Assembly: GCF_022201045.2 (NCBI RefSeq) | Contig: NC_068562.1 | Span: 4,570,001 to 4,634,000 of the forward strand | Length of the DNA stretch: 64,000 nt | DNA from: Citrus sinensis | Taxonomy: Eukaryota; Streptophyta; Magnoliopsida; Sapindales; Rutaceae | Direction: 5' to 3' | Shown: positions 36,220 through 47,799 of the stretch, in pieces | How the letters are laid out: each line of letters opens with the position of its first letter | Numbering within the stretch: position 1 is the first letter of the stretch | The notes under the pieces: model-generated | What the model saw: only the letters and a program-made list of their open reading frames with translations | The model's database searches: none | What the model was told of the DNA's origin: nothing | Made by a program: the position numbers and the translations under genes

Positions 36220-36474
36220 TCAAGTTTCAGCAGCAGCTAAAAGCCATAAACAAAAGAGTTTCGAGAAAGAGAAGTGCACATCTTGGAATGGTCGGTGTGT
36301 AATTACTGTGTTCAGCCCGGCTTTGAGATGATAAAAAAATAAAATAAAAATATATATAAAACTGGAGAGAGAAGCGAGGAGAGAGAGAGAGGAAAGAGGA
36401 GAGTTGAAACTTGAAAGTGAAGAGAAAGAGGACAAGACAAGGCTAGTAGTAGTAGATAGTATAGCAGCACTCAT
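36220..36474 (-). other. Long upstream ORF candidate, 84 codons, GRF leader
   Basis: An ATG at 36474 opens an 84-residue frame ending 68 nt before the main start. The peptide is Ser/Leu-rich with a hydrophobic core (SFIYIFILFFYHL). Part of its composition comes from a CT-rich repeat on this strand (about 36360-36420). A TATA-like GATAAATATAAG lies on the minus strand near 36529-36540, which would place the transcription start about 30 nt before this ATG. An intron in the leader could remove it. Coding status unproven. Confidence 0.4.
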
Positions 36475-36490
36475 AAGCGCACACTTCACA

Positions 36491-36510
36491 ACTCAACTCA
36501 ACTCAACTCA
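36491..36510. repeat. (ACTCA)4 repeat near the GRF transcription start
   Basis: Four perfect ACTCA units lie between the TATA-like string and the long upstream ORF. Confidence 0.85.
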
Positions 36511-36544
36511 AAAGCCTTGCCATGCTAGCTTATATTTATCCCTT

Positions 36545-39500
36545 TTTTTCTTTTTAAAAATTAAAAATAAAATTTTAGTCATTTTCCGGATAAGTTCAAC
36601 TTATAAAAATCTCCCCAAATTGGGTCTAGGATTTTCTTCTTTCCTCTTTGATCTTTTGCACTTTTTGAGGGAGTGCTTAAGATTTTAGTTTACTAAAAAC
36701 TTCCCCCTCAGTTAATGAAAATGACCAAAATTTAAGGCAACGGACAAGTGATGCACAACTATTTTAGGCTAAACATAAATGGACATATAATTATATTCGT
36801 AATCTTGATGTGGGCACATCGCTCCACGTTTCAATTGACAAAGTAAAATGGTTACTATAACATTATTAGAGAGTTTTTAAGTTTATTCATTGAAATTTCA
36901 AAGTTGGAAAATCTATATTGTCAGTTTTAGCATGATTTGGTTTGCAATAATACTTAATGGTAATTACCATCTTAACCATAAATGATATAATTTATTTGGC
37001 ATTCACTTCTAATGCGTATAAATTTTATTGAGAATTATAGAGGTATTCATTTCTAATACTGGGGGAAAAATATAAAATTTTATTTTGAAATTTTATTGTC
37101 TTTAAGGATATAATATGAGTAGTTGATGATGTTTTTAGTTTTATGATAAAAAATACTAATTTCAAAATCTTTTTTGTGTTAGTATAATTTTCGGGTTGTT
37201 TTGTAATTGCTCCCTAGTGTTAGGGGATTCTAGTAATAATCATGTGATTTAGCTTTTATTGATTATCTATCATTTTTTTTGTTATCAGAAGAAAAAAAGG
37301 TCATGTGAAGTTTTCATAAACACTTCATTAATCTGAAACAAATTAAAATTTTATTTTCAAATATGTACACCTTTTGATGATGCTTTATTTATTCTTCTCC
37401 CATTTTCTCTTTTCAACTTTTTTGTATAACATCCTTCTTCCTAAAAATATATAATATGTTATTTTTAGTTCACTCCGATTTCATAAATTAAGCAAAAATT
37501 AAAACAAAAAATAGCATAAAATGTATATTTTTATAGAACTACGAATAGAGGAAATATAAAACTCAATATAACATCATATCAATATATATTTGACAATAAT
37601 ATCCTTAACGGTCGTATTGAAAATTTAATAGATGATATTATCTTTAACAGTCGTGTTGAAAATTTAATAGATGATATTATCCTTAACGATCTATTTTTTA
37701 AAAATCGTTAGGAGTGAATATTTTTTGGAAAAAAAGGGTATCTATTAAGTTATTCCCAGTAATAATCATAAAAGCATAATATCATAGGAAAATTTTGAAT
37801 GAAATGCTAAATTTTATTTGTACTTATTTATTACAAAAATAAATCAAAGATAAAATGAATCTTAAAAATGAAAATGATTACAGCCATGTTCACATTAGTT
37901 GAGAAAAGAAGGCACAACATCTATAAAGATAAATTTACAATGTTCTAATTAAAAACACAACAATCACTTTAAGTGTTATTGAATTGACTTATGGTACCAA
38001 GATTTATTCAACACGTTCCATAAGTTTTTAGACAACAAATACTCAAAGTTCCTCAAATTCATTGTATTAAATAACCTTTCAAACTATGAACCTCTATTAC
38101 ATGAGAAATTCTAAAATACCTCAGATATACTACAACCAGTTAATGCGTGCATGACATGTGTAGTTGAATTTAGTACAACCACCACTTACATGATGGTGGT
38201 TCAAAATAAATATATACATATCATGATATTATTTGTTTATTGTATGATTGACATAATACCCTAAATATATTCTAAAATTTCTCCTATTACATTTGTATTT
38301 CTGGTTACCCTTTTAATTTAAAGTGGGTAATTTTTCATTCGGAGAGAACATTAATTTCGATGTTTTGGACTGAAAATTAATGTTTTCTTTGTCCCCCCAA
38401 AAGAAAAAGTAAAAACGGATTGAAATAGGAATAGAAACAATCTCAAGGGTGAAATAGCAAATATTGGGTTGTAGGTTCATTTAAAATTGAAGAAGGGTGT
38501 AGAAGTAATTGAACAGCAATTCACTGTTGTAGAATTTTCTTTGACTCTTTAATAGAGCATTTGTCCTTTAGCGTAACGGCATCCCTCAAGTTACTTTGGG
38601 TTCTGCAGTTTACAAGGGGGTCCTTACAGCGGTTTCATATGTAGGACATATCTGTCGCTGTCTATGGCATGGCTAGTGGCATGTGGGTTACATTAGCAGA
38701 GATGTGAATGCCACGTGACCCTTCCCCAAATCCACGTCCAGATACTTCTTCTCATTAATAATAATGTTTGGGATCCTTTGGTTTGTTCCAACGTGGTTCC
38801 AAAATTGGGACTTGTTACCAATTTTTCGTTTTATTATTAGATAATAAATCTTATTATTATATTATTGAATAGAGAAACCTTCTTAAACTGTGGTGGGTTT
38901 AGGTACGCGATGAGACTTGAGAGTTGAGGACACTAGTCTTCAGCTCCCTCGCCGATGTCACGCGACAAATTATCGATTCGTAACTGCGGTGGCTGAACTG
39001 AATATACCTCTCGTATATCAGTGAGAACATGTATTTTTCTAAACATGAGGCGGAGGTCTTACTTTTAGTTAGTTTTGGTAGATTGTATTCAAATAGCCAA
39101 TAATATTTTTGCATTTACAATTTGCATGAATTTGAAGATGATTGTGGTCATATACATATATATACAACTCATGGTTTTTGTAACAGATTGTTGCATGCAT
39201 GGCCTTGAGGCCATGTGAAGGTTTTAACTCATGAGTTATTTCAACAGACAAGTGGTGTGCATGCATCAGAAAGGTACAAAACAATTACTTGCAGATTGGG
39301 TGGGCGAAATTTGTAAGCTTCTTGAACTGACTGAGATTTTTTATTTTTTTTTTCCCTCCTTCTTTTGGCCCTTATTGAAACCTTCTTAAACTGAGATTGA
39401 ATTAGGCACGGAAGGGTGTTTGAGATTGACAAACAATGATTGAGCAAGGCCACTGTGATTAGAGAGCAGTTTTAAAGAAATTAATATAAGATTCAACTGT

Positions 39501-42500
39501 AGAAAAAAAAGGTGCATATGATTAATAAAACACCCAACAACTTTTTATTTCCTAAAATAAAGACACCAAGAACAAGAGAATATTATGTACAACTACATGT
39601 CATGTGATCTATAGACCAATCAAGAATAATTTTATATTGAGCAATGTTAAATATTTTGAAAGATTTATTATACATAAGGTGATATATTCATCTAGCAACA
39701 AATAATCTTTCGCAATATATAAAATAATTTTTTTACCATTTTACCATTCATATGAGTATGGCTTTATTTATATATTAGTCCTTTGGTTAAGCTTTTGGAA
39801 TTGTTAACATTATTATTGGTTAGAAAAATAGCTTAAATTTTCGAAACAAATTTAGAGCCGGTGATTTCACACAATTAAATTATAGATAAATTAACATCAT
39901 TGAATGCAACTTTTAATTTTAAATATTTACCACTAAATGGTAGTTCCAAATTTAGGTTAAGATAATTGAATTTAAATATATTCAAATAAATGACATAATT
40001 TGACAACATAGACAAGTTAAAACGCGTCTCTCACCTAGATTTATTTTTGGTAGGTATCCATTGTATTCACCCAAGCTCGAATGTCACATGTCCCTTGACT
40101 TATGAGTCCAAGTTTTCTCTTGGGTATGTTTAATAGTAAAATATTGTAAGTTTTAATCTACATCTAGGCTGAGATATAGTAGAACCACCGTCTGTAAAAT
40201 ATTAATTAATTTGTTAGATTGTTGGTGTTCAATATTATTATTTATTGTAAGCAGAATAAAAGCCAACTATAAGCGTACCCTTGACTCAACTTTTTCCATG
40301 TACAAAAGAAAGCCAAAGTATAGTGGTTCAATTAATTTTCGTTGGATATCAAGTAATGGCCATTGGCAGATTACCATTAACTAATACATTGACGAATGAG
40401 AGTAAATGCAAATCGGGCCTTGGGGTACCTAGTCTAAGTAACATAGGTTGTGGAAAAAACGAGAGCAGATTTTATTGCCTCAAGGCAAAAAATGCATGTG
40501 CCTTTATTAAGCTATTAAGACAGTCTTTGCAGAGGAGTTGTCTGAAAATTGAAAGTCGAATCGCAGTAAAAGGTGCTCAAAGCTTATGTTGATAGACTCC
40601 GTGCATGTAATGTCGACCTATAATACCACTTCCATTAATTGTGCATTAATGTATTTTTGAAAATTTGATATGTTGTCGTTTGCATAGTGCCGGTTTCCTG
40701 CCGATTGTTTTAATGACAAGCATTGCGCATGAGAAATTTCTTTGGTTGCTTTTCTATTGTAAGTTTTGTTACCACTACATTTATTTTCACAAATGATTTG
40801 ACTATGAGATAGATGTGCATATTGAGAATAATCAAGAATGCCTTCACATGAAAGTTCATTTGGCTCTTTAATCTTCACCACTCTCCTTGATCGTTATATC
40901 TCAGTTTGTTATAATGGTTTTGTGGTTCTTAAATCCAGTTGTGGAGTGGAGACTTTTAAGGTGTTAGTTTATTACGAAAACTTTATGGATGTTTGACGAA
41001 TATTACCAATTTTCAAATTAAAAAAAAAATATTTGATATCATTTTTAAAACTTAATTTTTTTTTCAGTAGAAATCTGTGAGAAATAATTACTGGATCTAC
41101 TAAAGTCAATATGCCAAAAAGTTAAAAACAAACCTAGCCCCTAAAGATAACTTGGGCTACTTTCCGCCACCGCCATAAGAATCGATAAATTTTCGCATCC
41201 ACCCACTTTTTTCAATAACTACTAACTTTAACTGTTTCGATTATCATTTGAATTAAATTGGCTGTAAGTACTAAATTACCCATTTAATTCAAACAAATTT
41301 AAAAAATGAAATTTTTTATAATAAATGAAATATATCATTAAAACAAATAGGATTAATTTTTATTTTTGTACTAACTTATTAAAATAATTAAATAAGTAAG
41401 TATGTATAACAGAACAATAACAACAAATATCAAACTCTAAAATAAAACCTAGAAGTTTATTTTCTTCTTCAAAATAAAATAAAAGTAAAAAAAAAAAAAA
41501 AAAACACATTGCGAGCATCAAATTCCATTCCCCTCATTTACCAATTTCCACCATAGCAACAGAACCGAACATTTTTTCTGAGAGCACAACAATAACGATA
41601 ATAGGAGTTTCATTTTTTGTGCATAATCAAAATAATTTATTCTAAATAAAATCACCCAAACTTAAAAACAGTAAGCAATATCATGCAAACCCAAAAATAG
41701 TAGAGTGGTGAAGATTAAAGAAGTAGGTGTGCAGTGCAATTTCTCCATTCTTATGGGGTGCTGAAAAATAACCCAAATAAAATTGTGAAAATGGATTTGA
41801 TATTTATTACAAAAGCTCAAAATGATATTGAGGTTGAGTTTTATCAAAATCAACTAAAGTATTTTTACATATTTTGAAAAAAAAAATGAATTGTAATTTT
41901 TTTAATGTTATTTATATATTTATTGAAACCTTATAAATTAAGATCATGTCATGTTAATACGAATTTTTTTATCACATGGATAAATGAGAAAGAAAATGAT
42001 TTACTATCTAACTATAAAATAGTTACTTTAATAAATAATAATTTCATTTATTGTTTAGTTTACATGGCAATAACGATATAAGCAACTTATGGATATTGTT
42101 TAACTTAATTGATAAAATATATTAAAATGATCCTACAAGAGGCAGACTTAATTTCGCACCAAGCTCACATGAGTAGAAAATAGAATGAATGTTTTTTTTT
42201 ATATAAAAAAATGATGAGCAAGTAACAATATAAGAAACAACTTGATTTACTTTCACTTTGTAGATAAGAAGAAGAAAATAACATGTTATTGGATTTTTAT
42301 TTTATTTTTTAAAAAAAGAAATTTAACGATGTAATGGGGAATTATAGATTACACTGATTCATCTGAAAACGTTTTTCATGCAAGCGTGCGTGTAGCTTGT
42401 GGGTTGGATACGGGGTAGGGTCAGCGTAGCACAAAACACATTCCGTCCCCGAAATATAAATTGAGGTGGATGCGTCATGCATGACCCACGATTGATCCAT

Positions 42501-42737
42501 TTAATTTCTAAAATATTCAAATTTATTTATTTTTTTTCCTTTTATTTTGGACAGACTGTGGTCAACAATTTTAACATGACCAAATTGCAGTTTAAATAAT
42601 AAAAGAATCTGATAATATATTAAAATTAGTAGATCTAACTCGAAATAATTTAATGGAGTTTTAAAAGACAATCGACGGGACAAGAGGATCTCATGGGATG
42701 CGACGCGACAAGAGGATCTCGGCCTCGGGCAATAATA
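36545..42737. other. Long intergenic region, no gene seen
   Basis: About 6 kb of AT-rich DNA. Frames at 40281-40592 (+) and 40618-40881 (-) are the most gene-like, but they lack any recognised motif and a shared structure. No RNA gene or clear element ends were found apart from the 39-bp repeat listed separately. Confidence 0.4.
37601..37690. repeat. 39-bp tandem repeat, about 2.3 copies
   Basis: A unit beginning ATCCTTAACGGTCGTATTG and ending TTTAATAGATGATATT starts at 37601, 37640 and 37679 (the last partial), with three or four differences between units. Confidence 0.8.
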
Positions 42738-42746
42738 ATATAATTA

Positions 42747-43193
42747 GGGTTAATTTTGTCCTGCCCCCAACTGTTTCAACATTTATCGTCACGCACTCAT
42801 ATGTTTCGAAAATACTCACTCTACACCTAATTTCGTTAATTTGACCGTTATGTTTAACGGAACTATTTGTAATTTAAGTAAATATCCGAAATACCCCTTA
42901 TCTTGAGAATTAGAGAAAAATAAAATAAGATAAAATATTAATTTAATAATTAATATTTACATTAAAAAATTTTATTTAAAGGTAATTAATAATAATTTTA
43001 TCAATTAAATTATCAAATAAATTTAATTTATCATCATCAAATAATATTTAGGATATGAATTTCTAAATTTACCCTTTGACCGTTAGAATAAACGGTCAAA
43101 TTAACGAAATTGAGTGTGGAGTGAATATTTTTGAAACATATGAGTGCGTGACGAAAAATATTGAAACAGTTGGGGGCAGTACAAAATTAACCC
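42747..43193. mobile_element. Mutator-type foldback MITE (447 bp)
   Basis: Near-identical terminal inverted repeats of about 115 bp: the left begins GGGTTAATTTTGTCCTGCCC and the right, inverted, begins GGGTTAATTTTGTACTGCCC. Both continue through CACGCACTCATATGTTTC and ATTTCGTTAATTTGACCGTT. A perfect 9-bp target duplication ATATAATTA flanks it (42738-42746 and 43194-43202). Long inverted repeats with 9-bp duplications are the signature of Mutator-like MITEs. The AT-rich centre has no coding capacity. Confidence 0.92.
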
Positions 43194-43202
43194 ATATAAT
43201 TA

Positions 43203-43780
43203 TAAAAACCAAGGATGGGGTAATTAAGTCATTTGGGTGAGTCAATTATTTTTGTACTGTAATCAGAATCACTTTTACCAGCGTCCTTTGGGCCCGCGGG
43301 GGTCCAACTCTAGGCCACGTGATCGTATATTCTAAAAGATTTTTTTTTTTTTTGTGATTTTGAATTTCACAATCAAACAAGCGACACAAAAGTGATGCAT
43401 TTGTCTTAAAGCTTTTTAATTTTATTTTTTAAAATTATTTTTCTGGCTTCGGTCAAAAAACATAAGGAGATTGTGACCTTGAGAAAGTGATTGATGACAT
43501 AATGCTCCACTGGCAATCCCGACATCCATTCCCAATTTTATTTAATATTTTACTGAATTTTTAGTATCTCTGCTCATCTGTTTAAATTACTAAATCAATT
43601 TTTGAATGGCCTCAAATTCATTTAAAATAAATAAATTATTGGAATTTGTTAAATCTTTCTTCGAATCTCTTTCCTGAGAAAAATTATGTAATTTTTTTTA
43701 ATATAATCATGATAAAACTTCTAATAGCCATTTTTTTTAAAACTATTCTAAAGTATTGCTTTAATTATTATATACGGTTA
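43203..43780. other. Intergenic DNA, no gene seen
   Basis: A short gap between two DNA transposons. The frame at 43646-43834 runs into the next element and is not a gene. Confidence 0.5.
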
Positions 43781-44753
43781 CAGTATAACCTCTATAAATT
43801 AAAATTTAATAAATTAATAATCTCTATAATATAATATTTTTTTACGGTCCCAACTTGGGTCCTGAAGCTAAATTAATAATTTCGATAAATTAATAAGATA
43901 ATAATTTTTCAAAAACTCCTATATAACTCTATGATCCCATTTATATCATAAATTAAAAATACTTTGTGTTTGTTTATATAGACAATAATTTTAACTTAAT
44001 TCATTAAATCCATTTAATTTCTAATTTAGTTCATTGGATATATGGCTTAGCTAAATTATGTAAATACATGAATGCTCTTTAATTAAGTAGATAAGTAGTC
44101 AAATTCAATTGATACGATTTAATGAAATTACATTTATTTTAGTTCATTGAATACACTTAGATAAATTTATGTAAATACATGAATTTAGTTAATCAAGTAG
44201 ATAGGTGCATTAGATAAATTAGTTCAAATTCAATTAATATAATTTAATAACTAACTTTTAGTTTAGTTCATTAAATACACTTAGATAAATTTATGTAAAT
44301 ACATGAATTTAGTTAGTCAATTAGATAGGCACATTAGATGAATTAGTTCAAATTCAATTAATACAATTTAATAACTAACATTTAGTTTAGTTCATTGAAT
44401 ACATTTAGATAATTTTATGTAAATGCATGAATTTAGTTAATCAAGTAGATAGGCACATTAGATGAATTAGTTTAAATTCAATTAATACAATTTAATAACT
44501 AACATTTAGTTTAGTTCATTGAATACATTTAGTAAAATTTATGAATTTATTTAATCAAGTATACATCATTTATTTAAATTCTATTGATTATATTTGTAAA
44601 ATACAATGAATTTTCAGTCAATTAAATGTTAGTTCTTTGTACTGTGAACAAACTCTATAAATTAATAAATTAGTAATTTATCAATTAATTAATATCTCTC
44701 TAAATTAATAAATTTCTATGGTCCCGACATTATTAATTTATAGAGGTTATACT
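43781..44753. mobile_element. Emigrant-like (pogo-type) element carrying a minisatellite
   Basis: The left end is CAGTATAACCTCTATAAATT after TA. The right end, inverted, is AGTATAACCTCTATAAATTA, a perfect 20-bp match to the left end offset by its first base. This fits the Emigrant/Lemi1 ends of dicots. Subterminal parts have the usual repeated TAAATTAATAA and GGTCCC(A/G)AC blocks on both sides. The central 0.55 kb is a 124-bp tandem repeat rather than typical MITE interior. Confidence 0.78.
44028..44570. repeat. 124-bp tandem repeat inside the Emigrant-like element
   Basis: Units beginning AGTTCATTGAATACA start at 44141, 44265, 44389 and 44513: an exact 124-bp spacing. A shorter diverged first unit starts at 44028. 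Each contains TTATGTAAATACATGAATTTAG. Neighbouring full units differ at only a few positions, so the expansion is younger than the insertion. Confidence 0.88.
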
Positions 44754-44971
44754 TTTGAATATGATAGTTATGATCAAATGCTTGAATGAAAAAAATGACT
44801 AAAAAATCTTTGATTGAATATTTATTACAAACCCTATTTAAGTTTGGGTAAGATTATTCAACCCCATAAAAATATTTCTTAGATCTATTTTTTAATGAAA
44901 ATTTTTCTTACAAAAAAACAACCTCTAATAAAGGTGAAGATGCAATAATTTACGAGAATAAATTCAGTTAA

Positions 44972-45095
44972 GGTATTTGTTAAGTTACATAGTCATGTAA
45001 CTTACATCAACCTAATATTTACTACCACTAACGAACATTTAGTTTTTGTTATTTATATTTTTATGTTACATGATTATGTAACTTAACAAGCACCG
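44972..45095. mobile_element. Small hAT-type MITE (124 bp)
   Basis: Arms GGTATTTGTTAAGTTACAT and, inverted from the right, CGGTGCTTGTTAAGTTACAT extend about 33 bp with few mismatches. A perfect 8-bp duplication TCAGTTAA flanks the element (44964-44971 and 45096-45103). The 8-bp duplication fits the hAT superfamily. The unit length equals the period of the nearby minisatellite by coincidence; the sequences are unrelated. Confidence 0.75.
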
Positions 45096-45103
45096 TCAGT
45101 TAA

Positions 45104-46158
45104 TACTAACATACAAACTTTTTATAGTAATGGGATGCTTATCAAACGGAGATCTTAGATGAATGAATACTGTGTCATGAAATTAAACAGAATTTTCAAA
45201 ACAAAGAAACAAGGAGATTACTTTTCAGTTTGCCGAGGTCTCCAACACGAATGCAAACAAATAGAGAAAAGGACAAATAACCCACCTTTTGAGTTTCACA
45301 CACAATAACCCTACTATTTAAGTTTTACACACATGTACGTTTACTGCATCTTATTCGTTTATTGCTTGCTGTATGCGTATGAACATTATCACACTTGATA
45401 GAAATTTTAAATATACAAATGCCAAGGAATAAATGGAAACTAAGCAATACCCCTATAGCACACAAGATTTTTTTTTTCTTTCCCGAATGATTTAGTGAAC
45501 AATACAATTATGTCGTGTGTAATTATCACTTACAAGTAGTGCAAGAATTCTAACATTTGAATCATAACTAATGTGGTAGCTTATACGTGGTCACATTAGA
45601 TTAATTATTAAAATTTAATGTGATCTCTCAAGTTATAAATAAGTTGTCACATCATGTTCTAAAATATATATTATGATTCCTTATATTATTACGGGTAAAG
45701 TTACTCATTTGAGTATTTATTTATGCGCATAAAAGTATCTCTCATAAGGTTTAGAATTATTTTGTTACCTAAATGCAACAAATTATTCTAATTTATGAGT
45801 TCCTTGGAGCGTGCAAATTTTCAAATACACAAGTTGCAAGGATTAGATCCAGTTTCTTATCCACGAGGCACATTTTACCCGGTTCATCAGACGCTATTGT
45901 CCTTTATTCTTCTTCATGAATCATTGCACCATTTTTTATTTTTTATTTTTAAATACTGGACAAACGTGTTTGTGTCATTTGAGATACTTTTGAGTGTGTG
46001 CGCGTGTGTTCTTTTAATCTTGAATTGACTTATTTTAAATAATTTATAGATTTTTTTCCTTAAATTGAATATTAAAAAAGAATAATATCTTGCATCTTGC
46101 AATATGCTTGAATTGATACGACGTAATTAAGTGGAAATAAGTTGATCAAAAAAATTAA
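45104..46158. other. Intergenic DNA, no gene seen
   Basis: The frame at 45795-46028 starts with ATG and has mixed composition in its first half, but it dissolves into T-rich low complexity. Not called. Confidence 0.45.
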
Positions 46159-46356
46159 CCACTTGGGCTTAGCCCAAGTGGCTAGAGTCCTTCCCTCACA
46201 TTTGTGAGGGAAGGGGTTCGAGCCTCCGCAGTCGCATTGTAAGGGTTTAATTTAAATATTCTTCCTTGGAGTCCTTGAGCTCGAGTGAATACAGTATTTC
46301 TCCCAGGATGGGGGTTTGAATTTGAGCAATAGTCTCATGTAATAAAAAAAAAAAAA
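46157..46356 (+). mobile_element. tRNA-derived SINE with poly(A)
   Basis: An A-box-like TAGCCCAAGTGGCTAGAG (from about 46169) and a B-box GGTTCGAGCCT (46215-46225) are spaced as in a pol III internal promoter. The element ends in an A-run at 46344-46356. The head contains two near-perfect palindromes, at 46159-46181 and 46189-46214, which would form two stable stem-loops in the RNA. No clear target duplication was found. The body is about 190 bp, a usual length for plant SINEs. Confidence 0.8.
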
Positions 46357-47799
46357 GGCCCCTCAGCAGTAGCAGTAGTATTAAACTAAAATATTTAAAA
46401 GGCTGCACCGGACACAATAACTTGCCATTCAACGACAGCATTTTATGCCGTAGCACTCTGATCAATGAGGTACGTTGCAAAGGAATTTATCCATTTTCTG
46501 ATGCTTTGCTTTGAAGCGCTAACTCTGTAATCGAACAGTCTTCATTCACTTGCACGACACAACATTAAAATGCTTTGCATGTTTCTCTTGTTCTAGTGAA
46601 AAATACAGTAAATAACAACCTCAAGATTCAAGAACAAAGCAGTTACTAACAACATTTGAAAGAAAATAGTGATTGCCATGTTGTTGGCCAACATTCACAA
46701 CACATTTGTACCTGTCTCGTATGTGGTGGGGGAGATCTAGCTTAGGTCCACTGTTGTTTTAGTCTTAAAATCAAACACATGCTTTTCGATTTGTGCATGC
46801 AGCCATATCTATTTTATAATCGTCATGATTTATGACCCAGCCCCTGCCTCCTTTGTGGGGAGTACTCTTTGAGCTTCCAACTACAGTAACCCTTTTAATC
46901 ATTATTATTAAAGTTTCAAGACATCAGACATGCACGTAGTATTGCCCATGCCAAAATGTCACTATCAAATTAAGCATATATATATATATATATATGGTTA
47001 TATATAGCATGTTATTCGAGAAGCAAAAGATGAATTTTTGGCCCAAACTTATGACTGTGATGCAAGTGGGATATCGGAAGCGAAATAAATTCTTCAACAT
47101 CTCTTATTTTGGGTTTGTTTCCCAAAAAAAAAAAAAACTGAACTTATTTAAAGGGACATTATTTTGGATGTATTTTTGTCAGTCTCTTTCGTCAAACTTC
47201 AGTTCAAATATCAATTCTCATTATTTTACGATAAGCTTTACTTCAAACTTCATTGATGATGGTGAGTACGTAATGAATATGCATACCTTTTGAGCACGAT
47301 GTCAATATGAAGCATCATAAACATATCACGTGAGAGACATAAATGAAACAGCATAAAATCAAATACCGCCAATAATTCAACAAATGAATGCTGTCTTTAT
47401 TTGTCCAATTTTTTTTTTAATTCTTAATTTCTTTTTTGCATGAAACACACTACTCGCTAGCATGATCACTAGCTAGCGAGGAAGGAGCTTAGAAAAGAAG
47501 AGGCCTGGTCTCTGGACAAAGAAGTGACGCCATCCCCAATGGGCTTAAATAAGAGTCCAGTTATGGGACTCTATCAGTATAGGAATTTTAGAATAAACCA
47601 AATATAATACAATTAATTAATATATATGTGTGTATAATCATATTTAATATAATAATTTATTTATATAATAGTTTTTAAAAATAAATATGTGTATATTATA
47701 TTTTATTTATTGTACGAGGAACATAATATATGATGAATTCTAAAATTTATGCAGCCGCAAGAACCACATACATATTCCTAGAATTTTTGATCCTATGTT
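46357..47799. other. Intergenic DNA, no gene seen
   Basis: Includes an (AT)10 tract at 46976-46995. No coding or RNA gene is supported. Frames at 46247-46480 and 46994-47293 are weak. Confidence 0.45.

Noticed and set aside
38565..38640. tRNA-like wording (TTTAGCGTAACGGC ... GGGTTC)
   Set aside because: Spacing between the two motifs and the absence of pairing arms rule out a tRNA, and there is no SINE tail.
40281..40881. Adjacent 103-codon (+) and 87-codon (-) frames
   Set aside because: Composition is tolerable but there is no family resemblance, no shared gene structure and no splice support. Kept only as a note.
46157..46230. Possible functional tRNA gene
   Set aside because: A and B boxes are present, but the acceptor and anticodon arms do not fold as a tRNA and the unit continues into a poly(A) SINE body.
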